Shown: positions 43,215 through 52,522, counted from the first letter of the stretch. The stretch is DNA of 64,000 bases from Chitinophagaceae bacterium (GCA_947447825.1 CANFLL010000010.1:1-64000), one strand, 5' to 3'. The notes: generated by a model not told the origin, from the letters alone. Made by a program: numbers and translations.

Positions 43215-44111
43215 ATGAAAAGACTTGTACTGGTGGCTTCTATCACAGTTGCCTTGTTTGTTTCCTTTACTGCTCATTCGCAGGATACGCTACCTAAATT
43301 TAATATTAGAGACATCAATAATGAGAAGATTTTAATTACTTGGATCAATCCTTTTTTGGATAATTGTGTTCAGTTATCGGTACAACGATCTTATGATAGT
43401 ATCCACTTTTTCTCTACCATCTACTCTGCTCAGTCGCCAGAGCTACCTCAAAATGGAGTTACAGATTCTCGTATGCCCAAAGGTGTTAAAGTTTTTTACC
43501 GGATATTTTATGTGTTGCAAGGAGGTGAATATTTTTTTACAAAATCAGTTGGGTTATATTCTTTCAACAAATTCAATCAGGCATTTGAACCAGCACCTGT
43601 AAAGAAAAATGACTTTAGAGAAACAGGAGATAAAGAAAATGAGGAGAAAATATTGGAGAAAAATGTTCCATTAACTGAATTGAAAGCGAAGATTAACATC
43701 TATCGTAGAACTACTGATACGCTTTTAGAACAAATAGAATACGCAAGTTTTCCTAGGTTCAGGGATTCATTAATACGCAGAACAAAAGATACACTCTTTA
43801 CTATTGATAGTTACAACATCATTATTAAACCCTTTGTGCCTAAACCTGTGTGGAGACCCTCTACGTATGTGTTTGTTAAAGATGAATTAAATAGGGTTTC
43901 ACTTAAATTGCCACAAGCAAGAATTCATAACTATAGAATAGTTTTCTTTGATCAATATGGGACGCAATTATTTGAGATAAAACATCCCAAAGATGATTTT
44001 CTTATTCTTGATAATACCAATTTTATGAAAGGTGGTTGGTATTCATTTGATTTGTATCTGGATGATAAATTGAAAGAACACAATAAGTTTCAATTATTAA
44101 TTCCGTTTTAG
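43215..44111 (+). CDS. Exported protein of unknown function
   Basis: 298 residues with a signal peptide (MKRLVLVASITVALFVSFTAHSQ, cut after SQ). Residues about 30-120 read like a fibronectin-III-type fold (ILITWINPFLDNCVQLSVQRSYD in strands, GVKVFYRIFYVLQGGEYFF). A charged linker (KKNDFRETGDKENEEKILEK) and a C-terminal sheet region follow. Proteins of this type occur in Bacteroidota as periplasmic or surface orphans. It has its own promoter and no operon partner. Confidence 0.65.
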   Translation: MKRLVLVASITVALFVSFTAHSQDTLPKFNIRDINNEKILITWINPFLDNCVQLSVQRSYDSIHFFSTIYSAQSPELPQNGVTDSRMPKGVKVFYRIFYVLQGGEYFFTKSVGLYSFNKFNQAFEPAPVKKNDFRETGDKENEEKILEKNVPLTELKAKINIYRRTTDTLLEQIEYASFPRFRDSLIRRTKDTLFTIDSYNIIIKPFVPKPVWRPSTYVFVKDELNRVSLKLPQARIHNYRIVFFDQYGTQLFEIKHPKDDFLILDNTNFMKGGWYSFDLYLDDKLKEHNKFQLLIPF

Positions 44112-44259
44112 TAAGTCGTAAGTTATAAATTAAAAGTCAAGCCACAAAGAATACATTAATTTTTTTCAAGCTGCTCAATCAATTTGGGCTAAATTATTCT
44201 GATTTTTGAAGCGAACAATATTTGAAAATAGTTTGTATTGATTTCTGGAACTCTTAATA

Positions 44260-44310
44260 AAACTTTTCAAACTTTTAACTTTCGACTCTCAACTTTCAAA
44301 ATTAAACTTA
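44260..44310. repeat. Heptad-periodic tract H7
   Basis: Seven 7-bp units of the form AACTTTT/CGACTCT (CAAACTT, TTAACTT, TCGACTC, TCAACTT, TAAACTT). Same family as H3b and H4. It ends at the start of the SDR gene. Confidence 0.55.
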
Positions 44311-44316
44311 TAAAAC

Positions 44317-45018
44317 ATGAACATAATAATTACTGGTGCATCTAAAGGATTAGGAAGGTCAATGGCATTGCAGTTTGCTGAAGATAAAAACAATACATTG
44401 TTGGTATGTGCTAGGGGAGAAGTGGGCTTATATAATTTGGTGCAAGAGATTCAAACCTATTTTCCGGATGTAAACATTAAGGCAATGCCTATTGATATGG
44501 CTAAAAAGGAAGAAGTGATTGCATTTGCTGAATGGTGTCTTTCTTTTGGTAAGCCTGATATATTGATAAATAACGCAGGGACTTTTCTGCCAGGAACAAT
44601 TGCAGATGAAGATGAGGGGATTTTAGAAACAATGATGACCACGAATCTTTATAGTGCTTATTACTTAACGAGGGCTTTATTGCCTTCTATGATTGAGCAC
44701 AAAAGTGGACATATTTTTAATATATGTTCGATAGCATCTCTTACTGCGTACAATAATGGAGGAAGTTACAGCATCAGTAAATTTGCTTTACATGGGTTTA
44801 GTAAGAACTTGCGAGAGGAACTTAAACCAAAAGGAATAAAAGTGACTGGTGTGTTTCCTGGTGCTGCTTACACTGACAGTTGGAGTGGTAGTGGCATTGA
44901 CCCAAATAGAATTATGGAGGCTGATGATGTTGCTAAGATGGTTTATGCTGCTACTAAATTGTCTGCACAAGGTGTAGTAGAAGATATTATTTTGCGGCCA
45001 CAATTGGGAGACCTTTAA
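44317..45018 (+). CDS. Short-chain dehydrogenase/reductase
   Basis: 233 residues, a classical SDR. The NAD(P) loop is TGASKGLG near the N-terminus; NNAG follows strand 4, the catalytic Ser is in ICSIASLTAYN and the Tyr-Lys pair in YSISK. It oxidises or reduces an alcohol/ketone with NAD(P); the substrate is not evident. The gene lies between heptad tracts H7 and H8, with the stop codon touching H8. Confidence 0.87.
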   Translation: MNIIITGASKGLGRSMALQFAEDKNNTLLVCARGEVGLYNLVQEIQTYFPDVNIKAMPIDMAKKEEVIAFAEWCLSFGKPDILINNAGTFLPGTIADEDEGILETMMTTNLYSAYYLTRALLPSMIEHKSGHIFNICSIASLTAYNNGGSYSISKFALHGFSKNLREELKPKGIKVTGVFPGAAYTDSWSGSGIDPNRIMEADDVAKMVYAATKLSAQGVVEDIILRPQLGDL

Positions 45019-45098
45019 AAGTTGAAAGTTGAAAGTTGAAAATTGAAAGTTAAAAGTTAAAAGTTAAAAGTTAAAAGTTAAGAGTTGAAAGTTTAGAA
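45018..45098. repeat. Heptad-periodic tract H8
   Basis: Eleven 7-bp units AGTTGAA/AGTTAAA in a row, starting at the stop codon of the SDR gene. It is the complement-strand version of the AACTTTT family (H3b, H7). Confidence 0.75.
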
Positions 45099-45187
45099 CT
45101 GGTTTGGGAAGGAGAGTTTTGGGAGTTATGAGTTTAGGCAATTTGGTACAGTTACATACACACACACAATATATATCTAATCTACTT

Positions 45188-45889
45188 ATGGCGATAAATT
45201 ATAAGCATCTTTTTTTCGATTTGGATCATACGCTTTGGGATTTTGAAACTAACTCTAAAGAAACTCTCCAAGATTTATACCTATTGCATAAACTTAAGGA
45301 ACGGGGTGTGACTAGCTTTGAGGAATTCTTCGAGAAATATACTATCCATAATAACAAATTGTGGCAACGATATACATTGGGCTATGTTAAGCAAGAGGAA
45401 TTGAAGTGGAAGCGTATGTGGCTTGCTTTGTTAGATTTTAAGATTGCGGATGAAGTACTTGCCAAACAATTATCTAGTAATTTTTTGGAACACCTGCCTA
45501 CAAAAACGGCTGTGTTCCCATACACATTTGAAATATTAGACTACTTAACAGCTAAAGGTTATCAACTGCATCTAATTACGAATGGATTTGAGAAGGTTCA
45601 ACATGCTAAACTGGAACGTAGCGGTTTGAAACATTATTTTAAGAATGTTATTACTTCTGAAGGAAGCAATTCGGTTAAGCCTAGTAAAGACATATTTGAT
45701 TATGCTTTTAAGTTGGCAAAAACGAATGCAGCGGAAAGTGTAATGATAGGAGATAATCAAGATGCAGATATTCAGGGTGGCATAAATGCGGGCATGCATA
45801 CTGTTTTTGTAAACCATATTGATGCAGAACAACATATTGAATCTACCTATGTGGTGGTAGATTTGATGGGTCTTGAAGTTATTTTCTAG
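45188..45889 (+). CDS. yjjG: YjjG-type HAD nucleotidase
   Basis: 233 residues from the ATG at 45188; the frame extends 84 bp upstream, but MAINYKHLFFDLDHTLWDFE is the typical family start. Motif I Asp11 and Asp13 (FFDLDHTLWDF), motif II LITNGFEKVQ, Lys in EGSNSVKPSKDIFDYA, and motif III MIGDNQDADIQGG are all present. E. coli YjjG removes phosphate from non-canonical pyrimidine nucleotides such as 5-substituted dUMP, a house-cleaning function. Assignment to this subgroup is likely; other small phosphates may also be used. Confidence 0.87.
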   Translation: MAINYKHLFFDLDHTLWDFETNSKETLQDLYLLHKLKERGVTSFEEFFEKYTIHNNKLWQRYTLGYVKQEELKWKRMWLALLDFKIADEVLAKQLSSNFLEHLPTKTAVFPYTFEILDYLTAKGYQLHLITNGFEKVQHAKLERSGLKHYFKNVITSEGSNSVKPSKDIFDYAFKLAKTNAAESVMIGDNQDADIQGGINAGMHTVFVNHIDAEQHIESTYVVVDLMGLEVIF

Positions 45890-45917
45890 TGATGAGTGAT
45901 AAGGGGAATGTTTCTAA

Positions 45918-45973
45918 GTTGTACGTTTTGAGTTATACGTTATAAGTTATACGTTTTAAGTTATACGTTGTAA
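45918..45973. repeat. 14-bp (2 x 7) tandem element H9
   Basis: Four units of 14 bp: GTTGTACGTTTTGA, GTTATACGTTATAA, GTTATACGTTTTAA, GTTATACGTTGTAA. It starts 29 bp after the yjjG stop. Related to H6. Confidence 0.8.
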
Positions 45974-46085
45974 AGAGACTGCTTGAAGAGAAAATTGTTC
46001 ATTTAACGACTAGGTTACTAAAAGGAGCAAAGAAGAGTTTAAAAGAACGTTATTAAGCGATTATTCTAAGTATTTAAGTCCCCTT

Positions 46086-46264
46086 TTTTACATGTTTAGG
46101 TCGCTATTTTACACGTTTAGGTCGCTATTTTACACGTTTAGGTCGCTATTTTACACGTTTAATTCGCTTTTTTACATGTTTAATTCACTTTTTTACATGT
46201 TTAAGTCGCTATTTTACACGTTTAATTCACTTTTTTACACGTTTAAGTCGTTGTTTTACACTTA
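46086..46264. repeat. 21-bp tandem array A6, about 8.5 units
   Basis: Units of exactly 21 bp with TTTTACACGTTTA followed by GGTCGCTA, AGTCGCTA or ATTCACTT. Only a short dyad is seen (ACATGT or AC-AC-GT), so this array is the least palindromic. It ends 148 bp before the prfB start. Confidence 0.96.
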
Positions 46265-46411
46265 AAATTGATTCCAGTTTCCCCCCAATTTTAATGATAG
46301 ATTAATTCCATCCTATCGTTTTTTTTTTTGATTCTCTTATTACTGAAACTTTAGCAATGAAAAATATTACAAATTGCTTTTGATGCTTCAATTTCCCTTT
46401 TCTTTGCCAGC

Positions 46412-47501
46412 ATGACAATAGAACAAATTAAAGATATAAGAGACCGTGTAGTGGTTTTGGGGAGGTTTCTTTGACTACGCTACCCGAATAAACAAAGTAG
46501 CACAAGATAAACAACTATCTCTTTCGCCTGGCTTTTGGGATGACAATACCCGCGCTACGGCTACTATGAAAGATATTAAAGCAAACGAATACTGGATAAA
46601 GCTTTTTGAGCAGGTTAATGCTGCAGTGGAAGACTTTGTGGTACTTTTCGAATTCTTTAAGGAAGGTGATGCCACCGAGGAGGAAACAAAGGAGGCATAC
46701 AGTTCTGCCCTAGCTGCTATTGAAGAAGCTGAGTTTAAGAGTACGCTTAATAAGCCCGAAGATGAAATGACGGCCATTGTGCAGATTAATGCTGGTGCTG
46801 GCGGAACTGAAAGCCAAGACTGGGCTGAGATGCTTTTGCGTATGTACATTATGTATGGGCAAAAACAAGGGTGGACAGTAACTGAAGTGGATTATCAGGC
46901 AGGGGATGGGGCTGGAATTAAAACAGCTACGATTCAGTTTGATGGGTCTTTTGCTTATGGCTTTACAAAGGGGGAAAGCGGAGTTCATCGATTAGTACGC
47001 ATTTCTCCTTTTGATAGTAATGCCCGCAGGCATACTTCATTTGCAAGTGTGTATGTGTATCCATTGATAGATGATAGCATTGAAATAGAGGTAAATCCTG
47101 CTGATGTGGAATGGGCTTTTTTTAGGAGTGGAGGTAGTGGTGGACAAAACGTAAATAAGGTGGAAACAGCCGTTCGTATTAAGCACATACCATCCGGATT
47201 TATAGTTGAGTGTCAGCAAGCAAGAACGCAAGGTGAAAACCGTGAACTGGCAATGAAGATGTTAAAAAGTAGATTGTATGAGGAGGAAATGCGCAAAAGA
47301 CAAGAACTTATTGATGCTACTAATTCAAAGAAGAAAAAAATAGAATGGGGTAGTCAGATAAGGAGTTATGTTTTTCACCCTTACAAAATGATAAAAGACC
47401 ATCGCACGGACTATGAAGTAGGAAATGTTCAACCAGTAATGGACGGCGAATTGGATGGTTTTGTGAAAGCTTTTTTGATGATGGAAAAAGAAAGTAGTTA
47501 G
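46412..47501 (+). CDS. prfB: Peptide chain release factor 2, with +1 programmed frameshift
   Basis: Translation starts at ATG 46412, meets TGA at 46472-46474 after 20 codons, and continues in the +1 frame from GAC at 46473, giving about 362 residues, the normal RF2 length. The shift site is the classical CTT TGA C, with the internal Shine-Dalgarno-like GGGGAGG at 46459-46465 just upstream. Downstream the protein is complete: the stop-recognition tripeptide SPF (47004-47012) and the GGQ peptidyl-hydrolysis motif (47139-47147, in SGGSGGQNVNKVETA). RF2 ends translation at UGA and UAA and controls its own level through this UGA. An annotation starting at 46566 would be truncated. Confidence 0.95.
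46457..46475 (+). promoter_or_regulatory. RF2 programmed +1 frameshift site
   Basis: TTGGGGAGGTTTCTTTGAC: purine-rich GGGGAGG, spacer, slippery CTT, UGA stop, then C. The peptidyl-tRNA on CUU shifts to UUU when UGA is decoded slowly, as in E. coli prfB. One of the few places here where an SD-like sequence has a clear role. Confidence 0.93.
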
Positions 47502-47521
47502 ATATACTTTAAATAATGTTT

Positions 47522-47561
47522 GCAAATAGGCTTGAGTAACTTACTGCTCAAGCCTATTTGC
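47522..47561 (+). terminator. Terminator after prfB
   Basis: A 15-bp perfect stem (GCAAATAGGCTTGAG with CTCAAGCCTATTTGC), a 10-base loop, then TTTT. It also lies 30 bp from the stop of the convergent PAS gene and may serve both. Confidence 0.88.
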
Positions 47562-47591
47562 TTTTAATTATTACTTATAATAATCTAAGGT

Positions 47592-48797
47592 TTATTTATT
47601 ATCTGTATCAATTGCTTTAGAAACAATATCTCTAATTGCTTCATCTAGCTCATGAGCAGAAGCTTTCAAAGCAGGAAGTAATGCTTTTTGATAATCTTTA
47701 CTGTCGCTTTTTGAAGATATTAAATTGATGATGCCCAGAATTTTTGCTAACGGAGCGCGCACAATATGCGATTGAATCCAAGCAATGTCTTTTAGTTGTT
47801 TACTATGATCCTCAATGGTTTGCAAGTGAGCATTTTTTTCTGTGAGATCATAAGCCGAAAATACAATTCTTGTGCACTTGCCAGTTGAATCAAAAATTGG
47901 GATAGCAGTTGCATCGCAGGTAAGTCTTCCTGCTGGATAGTCGTGAATTAGAAGCCATCTCACTGGTTCTTTGGTAAGAATACATTGCCTGTATGTTTTT
48001 AGTAATGCCTCAAGTTCAGCTCCTTTGATCTTTTCGTGCAAGAATTTTCCTTTGTATTCATGCACATTAACACCTGTTTTTACTTCATACGTTTTATTAA
48101 AGAAGGCGAATGTATATTTATCAATATCCACCACATCCAATACTGCAATCATATCGCTTGTTGCATCGAAAAGCGAAGAAAGCATCTGTTCTCTTTCTTT
48201 TCTTTTGGCTTCAAAGTTTTTTCTTTTGCTAATGTCATGTGCCAATATAACGGCTTTTATAACGCCCCCTTTCTCATCATATATTAGTTTTGTTTTGTCT
48301 TCTCTCCAAATATAATGTCCTTTTGGGTGCATCATTTTGTATTCGTAGATGAAAGATTCTTTTCGCACTTTCTCATAATCTTCGTAAAGTTTTACGACAC
48401 GGTCTCTATCTTCAGGATGAATTGCATTTATTATATCATCGATTGTTCTGCTAATTACTTTGTCGTGGGGAAGACCTAATATTTTATCATACGAAGGGGA
48501 TGTAAAAGTGATTCTATCAATCTCAAAAACCATAATGCCATCAGAAGTGTTCTCAGCTATGAATCTGAATTTTTCCTCACTTTCTTTTAGTTCTTCATTT
48601 TGCTTAGAAAGTAGCTTACTCTTTTTCTTTATTTCAGAAACAAATTTATCATTCTTTTTAATGATAGGTATAAAAATAAGCAGTGCTTCTGCAAGCAGTA
48701 CTGCTATGGCAACATAAACAAACCAGTTGTTGAGTGCATAAATTCTGTCGAGTTTGTAATTACTAATTTCTTCGCATTCACTCACAATTCTTTCCAT
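47592..48797 (-). CDS. PAS-domain signalling protein, C-terminal part of a split sensor
   Basis: 401 residues: a membrane helix near the start (about 27-47), two PAS domains (about 72-195 and 205-330) and a HisKA-like dimerisation helix with the H-box variant WIQSHIVRAPLAKI. There is no ATPase domain, so it cannot phosphorylate itself; proteins with this ending (SAHELDEAIRDIV) are common in Chitinophagaceae. The start at 48797 lies inside the preceding frame, and MERIVSECEEIS looks like the middle of a PilJ-type sensor. Adding one base to the AAAA run at 48797-48800 would join it to the upstream gene into a protein of about 560 residues. Confidence 0.75.
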   Translation of the reverse strand: MERIVSECEEISNYKLDRIYALNNWFVYVAIAVLLAEALLIFIPIIKKNDKFVSEIKKKSKLLSKQNEELKESEEKFRFIAENTSDGIMVFEIDRITFTSPSYDKILGLPHDKVISRTIDDIINAIHPEDRDRVVKLYEDYEKVRKESFIYEYKMMHPKGHYIWREDKTKLIYDEKGGVIKAVILAHDISKRKNFEAKRKEREQMLSSLFDATSDMIAVLDVVDIDKYTFAFFNKTYEVKTGVNVHEYKGKFLHEKIKGAELEALLKTYRQCILTKEPVRWLLIHDYPAGRLTCDATAIPIFDSTGKCTRIVFSAYDLTEKNAHLQTIEDHSKQLKDIAWIQSHIVRAPLAKILGIINLISSKSDSKDYQKALLPALKASAHELDEAIRDIVSKAIDTDNK

Positions 48798-49261
48798 TTT
48801 GGTAGAAAGATTTTCTGTTCAGTAAGTAAACTGTCTATATTATTGTTATGAGCATGATTGGTTGAATTTGCAATTTCGGTTGCCAAATTAATTAGTCTAT
48901 TTTCTGTGGGTTGAATGTCTTTGAACAGACTATCTAATTTTGAGGCTTGAAGCTTTGTTGTACTTATTGAAAGGCTTTTTGCGTTCATTAAAGTATCAGA
49001 AGCTGCTTTTAATGCTTGTGTTTGTATAATTATTTTTGTAGATAATTCTGGTTCTTTATTAGTAGAGTAAAAAAGTAGTCGTAAACAAAGCTGGGTAATT
49101 CTTTGCGTAAGCATCTGTTGTCTGCCTGCAATATTTATGAGGTGAGCGTCCTGCTGTTTCTGGACAATGGCATTTTTCATTATTATACTCTCTGATATAA
49201 TTACAGTGAGTATTAATAAAAAAGCAAAAAGATAATAAAATTTGTATCGGATTTTCTTCAC
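48782..49261 (-). CDS. PilJ/NarX-like sensor N-terminus, probably frameshifted
   Basis: 159 residues: N-terminal membrane helix (about 8-27), then a PilJ/NarX-type four-helix sensing domain with the signature INIAGRQQMLTQRI and a second helix pair ending TEQKIFLPKWKEL. The domain normally ends with a helix leading to a second membrane segment, which is found at the start of the overlapping next frame. Loss of one A in a short A-run explains the break. Either a real mutation, a sequencing error or a phase-variable switch; only four A residues make a switch unlikely. Confidence 0.7.
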   Translation of the reverse strand: MKKIRYKFYYLFAFLLILTVIISESIIMKNAIVQKQQDAHLINIAGRQQMLTQRITQLCLRLLFYSTNKEPELSTKIIIQTQALKAASDTLMNAKSLSISTTKLQASKLDSLFKDIQPTENRLINLATEIANSTNHAHNNNIDSLLTEQKIFLPKWKEL

Positions 49262-49507
49262 TCAGTTACGTATTGTTATGGTGTTAAAAATATATAAAAT
49301 AGGATTAAGTTGCTTCTTTTATCGGTTAATCAGTTCGCTTTTTTATTAGAGGCAAATAAATTTTAAACATATAATATGATTCTGTAAGCTAATCGTTATT
49401 TTTCCAATTGTATGATTTGTTCATTTAAGGCTAATGCTAGCTATTATTATTTGTAGATTATCCTAGACTGGGTTCTATAATTTCTACTGTGAATCTTTTT
49501 TCAAACA

Positions 49508-49548
49508 ATATCAATTCTCTTTTAATTAAAGAAAAAGAGAACTGATAT
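49508..49548 (-). terminator. Hairpin after the response regulator gene
   Basis: ATATCAATTCTCTTTT pairs with AAAAAGAGAACTGATAT with one mismatch around a short AT loop. It lies 24 bp beyond the stop of the response regulator on the minus strand. The T-run is inside the stem, so function is probable but not certain. Confidence 0.55.
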
Positions 49549-49571
49549 GTTAACTTGTTGCCCATAATTTC

Positions 49572-49982
49572 CTATGAGTTTGTAATATGTCTTCTAGCGG
49601 TTTTAATATGTTCAAAGTCTAGTGGCTTTTCAAATAGACAAAGCACACTTTTATGATTTTCTGCCCTTTTCTTGTCCTCAGGATCAATGCTTGATGTTAA
49701 AATGAAAATTGGTATTGTCATTACAAATTGTGGGAATTTTGTTTCGAATAAATCCAAAAAGTCCCACGCATTCATTACAGGCATGTTTATATCTAAAAAT
49801 ATAATCTCTGGCATATTTTCAATAAGCTCTTCTCCATTAACAATACGCTCAAAAAAGTTTAATGCCTGTCGACCACTTGATAGATTTATTACATTTTTAC
49901 AAAAACCAGACTCTTTAAAATAAATTTCATTTAGGGTTTGTGCAAGCTTATCATCCTCGATATACAATATTGTATTAAACAT
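49572..49982 (-). CDS. Single-domain response regulator
   Basis: 136 residues, only a receiver domain. The acidic pair is in YIEDDKL, the phosphate-accepting Asp in IIFLDINMPVMNAWDF, the Thr/Ser in ILTSSIDPED, and the Lys in LCLFEKPLDF. Its start lies 5 bp after the stop of the large histidine kinase, so it is the likely direct phosphate acceptor. With no output domain it should act by protein contact or in a phosphorelay. Confidence 0.9.
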   Translation of the reverse strand: MFNTILYIEDDKLAQTLNEIYFKESGFCKNVINLSSGRQALNFFERIVNGEELIENMPEIIFLDINMPVMNAWDFLDLFETKFPQFVMTIPIFILTSSIDPEDKKRAENHKSVLCLFEKPLDFEHIKTARRHITNS

Positions 49983-49987
49983 ATATT

Positions 49988-52522
49988 TTATTTAAAGTTT
50001 ACAAAAAATTTAGTACCCACATTTACCTCACTGGCAACCGAGATTGAGCCACCTAACGCAGTTAATTGGGTGTGAACAAGATAAAGACCAATGCCATTAC
50101 TATCTATATGGTCGTGAAAACGCTGATTTAAACCAAAGATTCTGTCTTTAATTAATTGCATATCCATACCAAGACCATTATCCGAAAATGTTATCTGAAC
50201 GGTTTTATCTTTTAACAATTTCGATCTGATAGTTATTTCAGGTTGTCGTGATGGGTGGGCATATTTTATTGAATTAGTTATTAAATTTTGAAAAATACTG
50301 TCTAGATATTCTGCATTAAAATTTACTTCTCTTACTGCTGAAAAGTTTGCCTTTATCAAACAACAAGAATCAGCAATTGCAAGTGAATTTTTTGAACATA
50401 CACTTTTAAGCATATTTTGAAGACTTAGCTTTTCAATTTTCACTTTTTCGTTATCATGAATAAGTAGTGCATTCATTAATGTATTTAAAGTTTCATTCAA
50501 ATCTTGAGTAGATTTTTTAAAAATGTCTGTAAGTGTTTTGTTCAATGGATCGCTTATTGTTTCTGTTTTCATCATTCTTGATGCAGAAAGCAAATTTGTT
50601 AATGGTGCTCGTAAGTTGTGGGTTGCTATGTAACTAAACTGCCTGAGTTTGTTATTTTTAACAACCATTTCTTTTAAAAATTGCTCTCTTTCTAATTCAA
50701 CATTTATTCGATTAGTAACATCCCTTTGAATGCTTATCCAATGAGTAAACCAACCTTTATCATCTGCAATTGGAACTATATGTATATTATTCCAAAATTC
50801 TTCTCCACTTTTCTTAACGTTAATAACAGTAATTTCACATGGAAGCCAATTTGTTATGGCCTCTTTCATCCTGTCTAATTCTTTTCTATCTGTGTTACTG
50901 TTTTGAAGTAATCTAGGCGTTTGTCCTACAATTTCCTCGCTTGTGTAGCCTGTTATTTTAGTGAAAGCATCATTAGCAAAAATAACCTTAGGGCCAGGAT
51001 ACAAACTTGGATTAGCCTCTGCAATTAAGATGGCATCGTTTGAATGAACTACTACCGATTCTAATAAGCGCAACCTTTCTTCCTCAGCTACTCTTTGTGA
51101 AATGTCTGAGAAAAAAGCGAATGTATATTCTTTTCCTTCGAACAATAAAAAATTGGTTACTACCTCAACAGGTATTATAGTTCCGTTTTGTTTTTTTAAG
51201 AGTGTATTAAACGTTTTGCGTCCTTCTTTTTTAATAACCTCCCAACGTTGAACCCAAGCTGACTCATTATATGATGGATCAAAGTCTGGTATTTTTAATT
51301 GTTGATATTCTTCTTCGGTATAACCTAACAAGGTTTGTGCGGCTTCATTCGATTTAAAAACAGAACAGTCTTTTCCAATAATATGAATGGCAGTATGAAG
51401 ATTATTGAAAGAAAAGTCGGCTAGTTTAATTTCATTTTCAAGCTTTTGTCTTTCCGTTAAATCGAATATGTAAGCACAAACAAACTTTTCCTGCTCATAT
51501 TCTATCATATTGCAAACCACATGAACGTTAAATATGGTTCCATTCTTTTTTTGGTGTGAGGTATCTAAATTAAAAAACCTTTTTCTTTTCATTAAATTCC
51601 AGAAGATTTTCCATTCTCCTAACTGATAATTAGGGTCAAAATCATGAACCTTCATTGCCATTAGTTCTTTTCTGGTGTAGCCAAGTGTTTGGTTTGCTGC
51701 ATCATTAAAATCGAAAAAGGATGCATCTTCTTTCACATAATAGATAGGAGTTTCTGATTTCCGAAATGAAGACTCAAACAACATCGAATTATTAAAAAGT
51801 TGCTTCTTTTCGGTTATATCTCTCAAATATGCACTCAGTTTGTAGGAATCAGATTTGCCATATTGAGAAAAATTGCCATACCCTCTAAACCATCTTGTTT
51901 TTTTGTTTACGTATAACCTAAAGTCAAAAGTCCAAGTTTTTGAGCTATCTATGTGGGTAAGAGAGTTTATTAGCTGCTCTTTATCAAAATAATTAAGGTT
52001 AGAAAAAATGATCCTAATGTCTAATTCATAATCTTTCATTGTAAGATTAGGAAACAAGGATACCATTTCGTCATTTGCATAAACGAAACGAAAGTTTTCA
52101 TCGGGTAAAATAGCTAATTCAAAAATTGGTAACGATAAACTATCAATAAAATCTAATGACAAATTTCTGTGTAGTTCTTTTACTGCTGCTTTATTTTTAT
52201 TGTTTTTTATTGATCTTGAATCTGTTGATTGAGGTAAACCTTGCCAACAAATGATAGTAGATTCTTTTGAATGATTATAAACTGATAATTGAAATTGCGA
52301 ACGATTGATGGTGTGCAAATAGGAGTGGGGAATCGTGGAATTGAAAATGTTTTCCCTGTTCTGTTTAAAGAAATTGGATATTTCTGTTTGGTGCAACGCA
52401 AACAGATTGTCACCAAGTTTGGGTAGGAGCGTAGAATAAATATCCATTAAAGCCCCCTCAACCTTCGTGACGATTCCTAATTCATTAATTTCAGTAACAT
52501 AAATACCCTGAATCATAACCAA
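49988..52522 (-). CDS. Multi-PAS hybrid-free sensor histidine kinase
   Basis: 844 residues, soluble. An N-terminal PAS-like region (about 10-100) is followed by four PAS domains (about 120-240, 245-360, 362-480, 485-615). HisKA (about 625-690) has the Bacteroidota H-box FSYIATHNLRAPLTNLL, and the HATPase domain (about 735-844) contains FQNLITNSIKYA, FSDNGLGMD and NGIGLYLVHTQLTALGG. The fourth PAS looks LOV-like (GQTPRLLQ) but lacks the flavin-binding Cys. The signal is unknown; cytoplasmic redox or ligand sensing is likely. It is flanked by two single-domain response regulators. Confidence 0.9.
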   Translation of the reverse strand: MVMIQGIYVTEINELGIVTKVEGALMDIYSTLLPKLGDNLFALHQTEISNFFKQNRENIFNSTIPHSYLHTINRSQFQLSVYNHSKESTIICWQGLPQSTDSRSIKNNKNKAAVKELHRNLSLDFIDSLSLPIFELAILPDENFRFVYANDEMVSLFPNLTMKDYELDIRIIFSNLNYFDKEQLINSLTHIDSSKTWTFDFRLYVNKKTRWFRGYGNFSQYGKSDSYKLSAYLRDITEKKQLFNNSMLFESSFRKSETPIYYVKEDASFFDFNDAANQTLGYTRKELMAMKVHDFDPNYQLGEWKIFWNLMKRKRFFNLDTSHQKKNGTIFNVHVVCNMIEYEQEKFVCAYIFDLTERQKLENEIKLADFSFNNLHTAIHIIGKDCSVFKSNEAAQTLLGYTEEEYQQLKIPDFDPSYNESAWVQRWEVIKKEGRKTFNTLLKKQNGTIIPVEVVTNFLLFEGKEYTFAFFSDISQRVAEEERLRLLESVVVHSNDAILIAEANPSLYPGPKVIFANDAFTKITGYTSEEIVGQTPRLLQNSNTDRKELDRMKEAITNWLPCEITVINVKKSGEEFWNNIHIVPIADDKGWFTHWISIQRDVTNRINVELEREQFLKEMVVKNNKLRQFSYIATHNLRAPLTNLLSASRMMKTETISDPLNKTLTDIFKKSTQDLNETLNTLMNALLIHDNEKVKIEKLSLQNMLKSVCSKNSLAIADSCCLIKANFSAVREVNFNAEYLDSIFQNLITNSIKYAHPSRQPEITIRSKLLKDKTVQITFSDNGLGMDMQLIKDRIFGLNQRFHDHIDSNGIGLYLVHTQLTALGGSISVASEVNVGTKFFVNFK

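Noticed and set aside
46566-47501. A release-factor gene starting at 46566
   Set aside because: That start would remove the N-terminal domain; the programmed frameshift at 46472 explains the true start at 46412.
48797-48800. Phase-variable switch in the split sensor
   Set aside because: The A-run is only four bases long, too short for frequent slippage.
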